A stretch of 24,162 bases of DNA, taken from the NCBI GenBank assembly GCA_003537575.1, contig DPRS01000047.1, positions 30,899-55,060 of the forward strand, in the 5' to 3' direction. The notes under the pieces were generated by a model, which was given only the letters and a program-made list of their open reading frames with translations, did not search any database and was not told the origin of the DNA. This stretch comes from Oxalobacteraceae bacterium (GTDB lineage Bacteria > Pseudomonadota > Gammaproteobacteria > Burkholderiales > Burkholderiaceae_D). This document shows, one piece after another, positions 22,475-24,162 of this stretch. The position numbers and the translations under genes are program-made. Position 1 is the stretch's first letter. Each line of letters starts with the position of its first letter.

Positions 22475-23851
22475 TCATGAATTGCTTTCCCATCCGCCGC
22501 CGAGCGACTTGTAAAGATTGATGGTCGCGGTGAAGCGGGCCAGATCGGCTTGCACGCGGCTGTCTTCCGCCTGCAGTTGCGTGCGCTGGCTGTCGAGCAG
22601 CGTCAGCAAATCTTGCGATCCGGCCTGGTATTTCACATTGGCGATGCGATACGCTTCCTGCGCTTCGCGCGCGGCCTGTGTCAGCAACTGCTGACGGGAT
22701 TGCGTCGTCGTCACCGAGCCGAGGCTGTCTTGCACTTCCTTCAGGCTGACCAGCACGCTTTGCAGGTATTGCTCGACCAGCTCTTCTCGCTGTGCTTGCG
22801 ACAAGGCCACTTGCCCGCGCAGGCGGCCGCCGTCGAACAGCGACTGGCTGAGCGACGCGATCAGCGAACCGAGCGTGCTGGAGCCGGCCGTCAGTACGCC
22901 GCCGGCGATCGCGGTGGCCGACAGCCGGATATTCGGATACAGCGCGGCGCGGGCAGTTGCGATATCGGCATTGGCTGCCACCAGTTGCGCTTCGGCGCGC
23001 TTGATGTCGGGGCGGCGCTCCAGCAGGGATGTCGGCTGGTACGTCGCCACTGCAGGCACTTGCATGTCAGCCAATGTGGCGCCTTGCACTGCAAAGCCTT
23101 GCGGCGCCCGGCCGAGCAGGACCGCCAGCGCGGTTTGCGTGGTGCGCAAATCCTGCTCAAGCTGCGGAATCTGCGCTTCGATATTCAGCACCGAAGTGCG
23201 CTGCTGCGACACTTCCAGCCCGGTTGTGGCGCCCTTGTTGTAGCGTACTTCCACCAGCGACAGGACATTGCGCGCTGCGTCCAGATTTTTGCGGGCAATC
23301 GCCAGTCGGTCTTTCAGCGCCAGCGCCTGGAAATAATTTGAGGCGACTTCCGCCTGCAATATCAGCGCGATCGCATCGCGGTCATGGATGCTGGAATCCA
23401 CCCGCGCATAGGCAGCCTGCGACTCGGCAGCCTTGCCACCCCACAGGTCAAGTTCGTAGGAAACCGTCACGCCCAGTTGCGATTGCTCGCTGGTGCCGGA
23501 TTGCTTGCTGTGGCTGCGCGTCGCGCTGGACGACAGATCGGCAGCAGGCAGCCGCCCGGCTGCAGCAATGCCGGCAGAGGCGCGCGCCTGGCGGATGCGG
23601 CTCACCGCAGCGGCTAGATCGTGGTTGGCTGCCAGTGCCTGCTCCATCAGTTGATCAAGCTCGGCATTGCCGAATTGCTTCCACCAGTCCGCTGTCACCG
23701 TCGCAGCGCTTGCAGCATTGGCCTTCGCCGTGCCTTCCCATGTGGCCGGCATGGCCACATCCGGGTGCTGGTAGGGCGTGCCGACGGCGCAGCCTGCGAG
23801 TGTCGAGGCCAGCATGATGCCAATGACGGAGGATTTCAACAGGGTTTGCAT
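22475..23851 (-). CDS. NodT-family outer-membrane efflux lipoprotein
   Basis: A 458-aa TolC-like outer-membrane factor, the exit duct of a tripartite efflux pump. A lipobox, LAGC, with C21 as the lipidated cysteine ends the signal peptide. Duplicated OEP repeats are seen (AVSRIRQARASAGIAAAGRLP in the first half, AEAQLVAANADIATARAALYP in the second), with the family landmarks YELDLWGG, LERRPDI and SQSLFDGGR. The start ATG has AAGGAAG at good spacing. It follows the macB-type permease gene by 11 bp, so the two are one operon; the membrane-fusion gene is presumably further upstream, outside the window. A short hairpin (ATGAGC/GCTCAT, 22463-22478) spans the stop codon. Substrates are not predictable; MacB partners typically export macrolides, peptides or lipids. 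Confidence 0.95.
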   Translation of the reverse strand: MQTLLKSSVIGIMLASTLAGCAVGTPYQHPDVAMPATWEGTAKANAASAATVTADWWKQFGNAELDQLMEQALAANHDLAAAVSRIRQARASAGIAAAGRLPAADLSSSATRSHSKQSGTSEQSQLGVTVSYELDLWGGKAAESQAAYARVDSSIHDRDAIALILQAEVASNYFQALALKDRLAIARKNLDAARNVLSLVEVRYNKGATTGLEVSQQRTSVLNIEAQIPQLEQDLRTTQTALAVLLGRAPQGFAVQGATLADMQVPAVATYQPTSLLERRPDIKRAEAQLVAANADIATARAALYPNIRLSATAIAGGVLTAGSSTLGSLIASLSQSLFDGGRLRGQVALSQAQREELVEQYLQSVLVSLKEVQDSLGSVTTTQSRQQLLTQAAREAQEAYRIANVKYQAGSQDLLTLLDSQRTQLQAEDSRVQADLARFTATINLYKSLGGGWESNS

Positions 23852-23862
23852 GGAGTGCTTCC

Positions 23863-24162
23863 TTATTCCGAAGAGAGGGCGACGACAGGGTCAAGATTGG
23901 CCGCCTTGCGCGCCGGCAGATAACCGAACAACAAGCCGGTCGCGAATGCCGAGAAAAATGCCAGGATCGCCGGCGCCGCGGTAAACGCCACCTTCATGCC
24001 GAGCGCTTCGGCCAGCCAGCCCGATGCAAAGCCGAGCGCGACGCCAATCAGGCCGCCGATGCCGCACACGACCAGCGCCTCGGTATTGAATTGCAGGAGG
24101 ATGTTGGCGGCGCGTGCGCCGGTAGCCATCCGCACGCCGATCTCGCGGGTGCGTTCGGTGAC
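23863..24162 (-). CDS. macB: MacB-type ABC permease, C-terminal part (cut by window edge)
   Basis: The last 99 residues of a MacB/FtsX-family ABC transporter subunit; the 5' part lies beyond the window. It begins in the conserved coupling segment VTERTREIGVRMATGAR, followed by an FtsX-permease helix (about ALVVCGIGGLIGVALGFASG), a second helix (ILAFFSAFATGLLFGYLPA) and the typical ending ARKAANLDPVVALSSE. In this family the full protein has an N-terminal ATPase, four transmembrane helices and a large periplasmic domain, and drives efflux with a periplasmic adaptor and an outer-membrane duct; the duct gene follows 11 bp downstream. Whether the ATPase is fused, as in MacB proper, or separate cannot be seen here. 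Confidence 0.88.
   Translation of the reverse strand, partial: VTERTREIGVRMATGARAANILLQFNTEALVVCGIGGLIGVALGFASGWLAEALGMKVAFTAAPAILAFFSAFATGLLFGYLPARKAANLDPVVALSSE

Noticed and set aside
1..24162. CRISPR arrays, tRNA/rRNA genes, transposases, integrases, phage genes
   Set aside because: None was seen on either strand: no regularly spaced repeats, cloverleaf-like sequence or mobile-element protein motifs.

Overview
The window is a high-GC, densely coded chromosomal segment of a Gram-negative bacterium. The mix of genes fits a betaproteobacterium of the Burkholderiales, perhaps Oxalobacteraceae: FadL-type porins, an AsmA protein, NodT/MacB efflux parts, a Crp/Fnr regulator and several c-di-GMP enzymes. 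This taxonomic call is inference from gene style; no rRNA or tRNA gene was seen.

Left part (1-9742). A periplasmic amino-acid-type solute-binding protein sits 22 bp ahead of a membrane PAS-PAS-GGDEF-EAL protein, a likely ligand-to-c-di-GMP sensing pair. Next come a secreted PQQ-type aldose dehydrogenase, two tandem FadL-family outer-membrane porins on the minus strand, a 583-bp AT-richer intergenic region and an FNR-like regulator without the Fe-S cysteine set. Both fadL upstream regions carry the same 14-bp FNR-like box (TTGAT-N4-CACAA), which may tie the porins to the neighbouring regulator.

Central part (9823-19056). After an AsmA-family envelope protein comes the most interesting block, two divergent transcription units around a 119-bp spacer. 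Leftward: a 7-TM membrane aminopropyltransferase (spermidine-synthase fold), then a twin-arginine FAD amine-oxidase-like protein. Rightward: DUF350 (YjfL-like), an SPFH protein with a SHOCT tail, a duplicated zinc-ribbon/DUF4178 membrane protein, a 55-aa one-TM Gly/Ser-rich protein, and a class 1B S-adenosylmethionine decarboxylase. Together they look like a membrane-associated polyamine system. Related sets occur in other bacteria (for example the E. coli yjf genes), but the biochemical role is, as far as I know, unresolved.

Right part (19082-24162). A lower-GC CHASE-PAS-PAS-GGDEF diguanylate cyclase (minus) is followed by a 515-bp gap with strong inverted repeats, a plant-type 2Fe-2S ferredoxin, a tiny CDGSH-like iron-sulfur protein with an unusually short cluster loop, and a minus-strand efflux operon (the end of a MacB-type permease, then a NodT-family outer-membrane lipoprotein) cut by the window edge.
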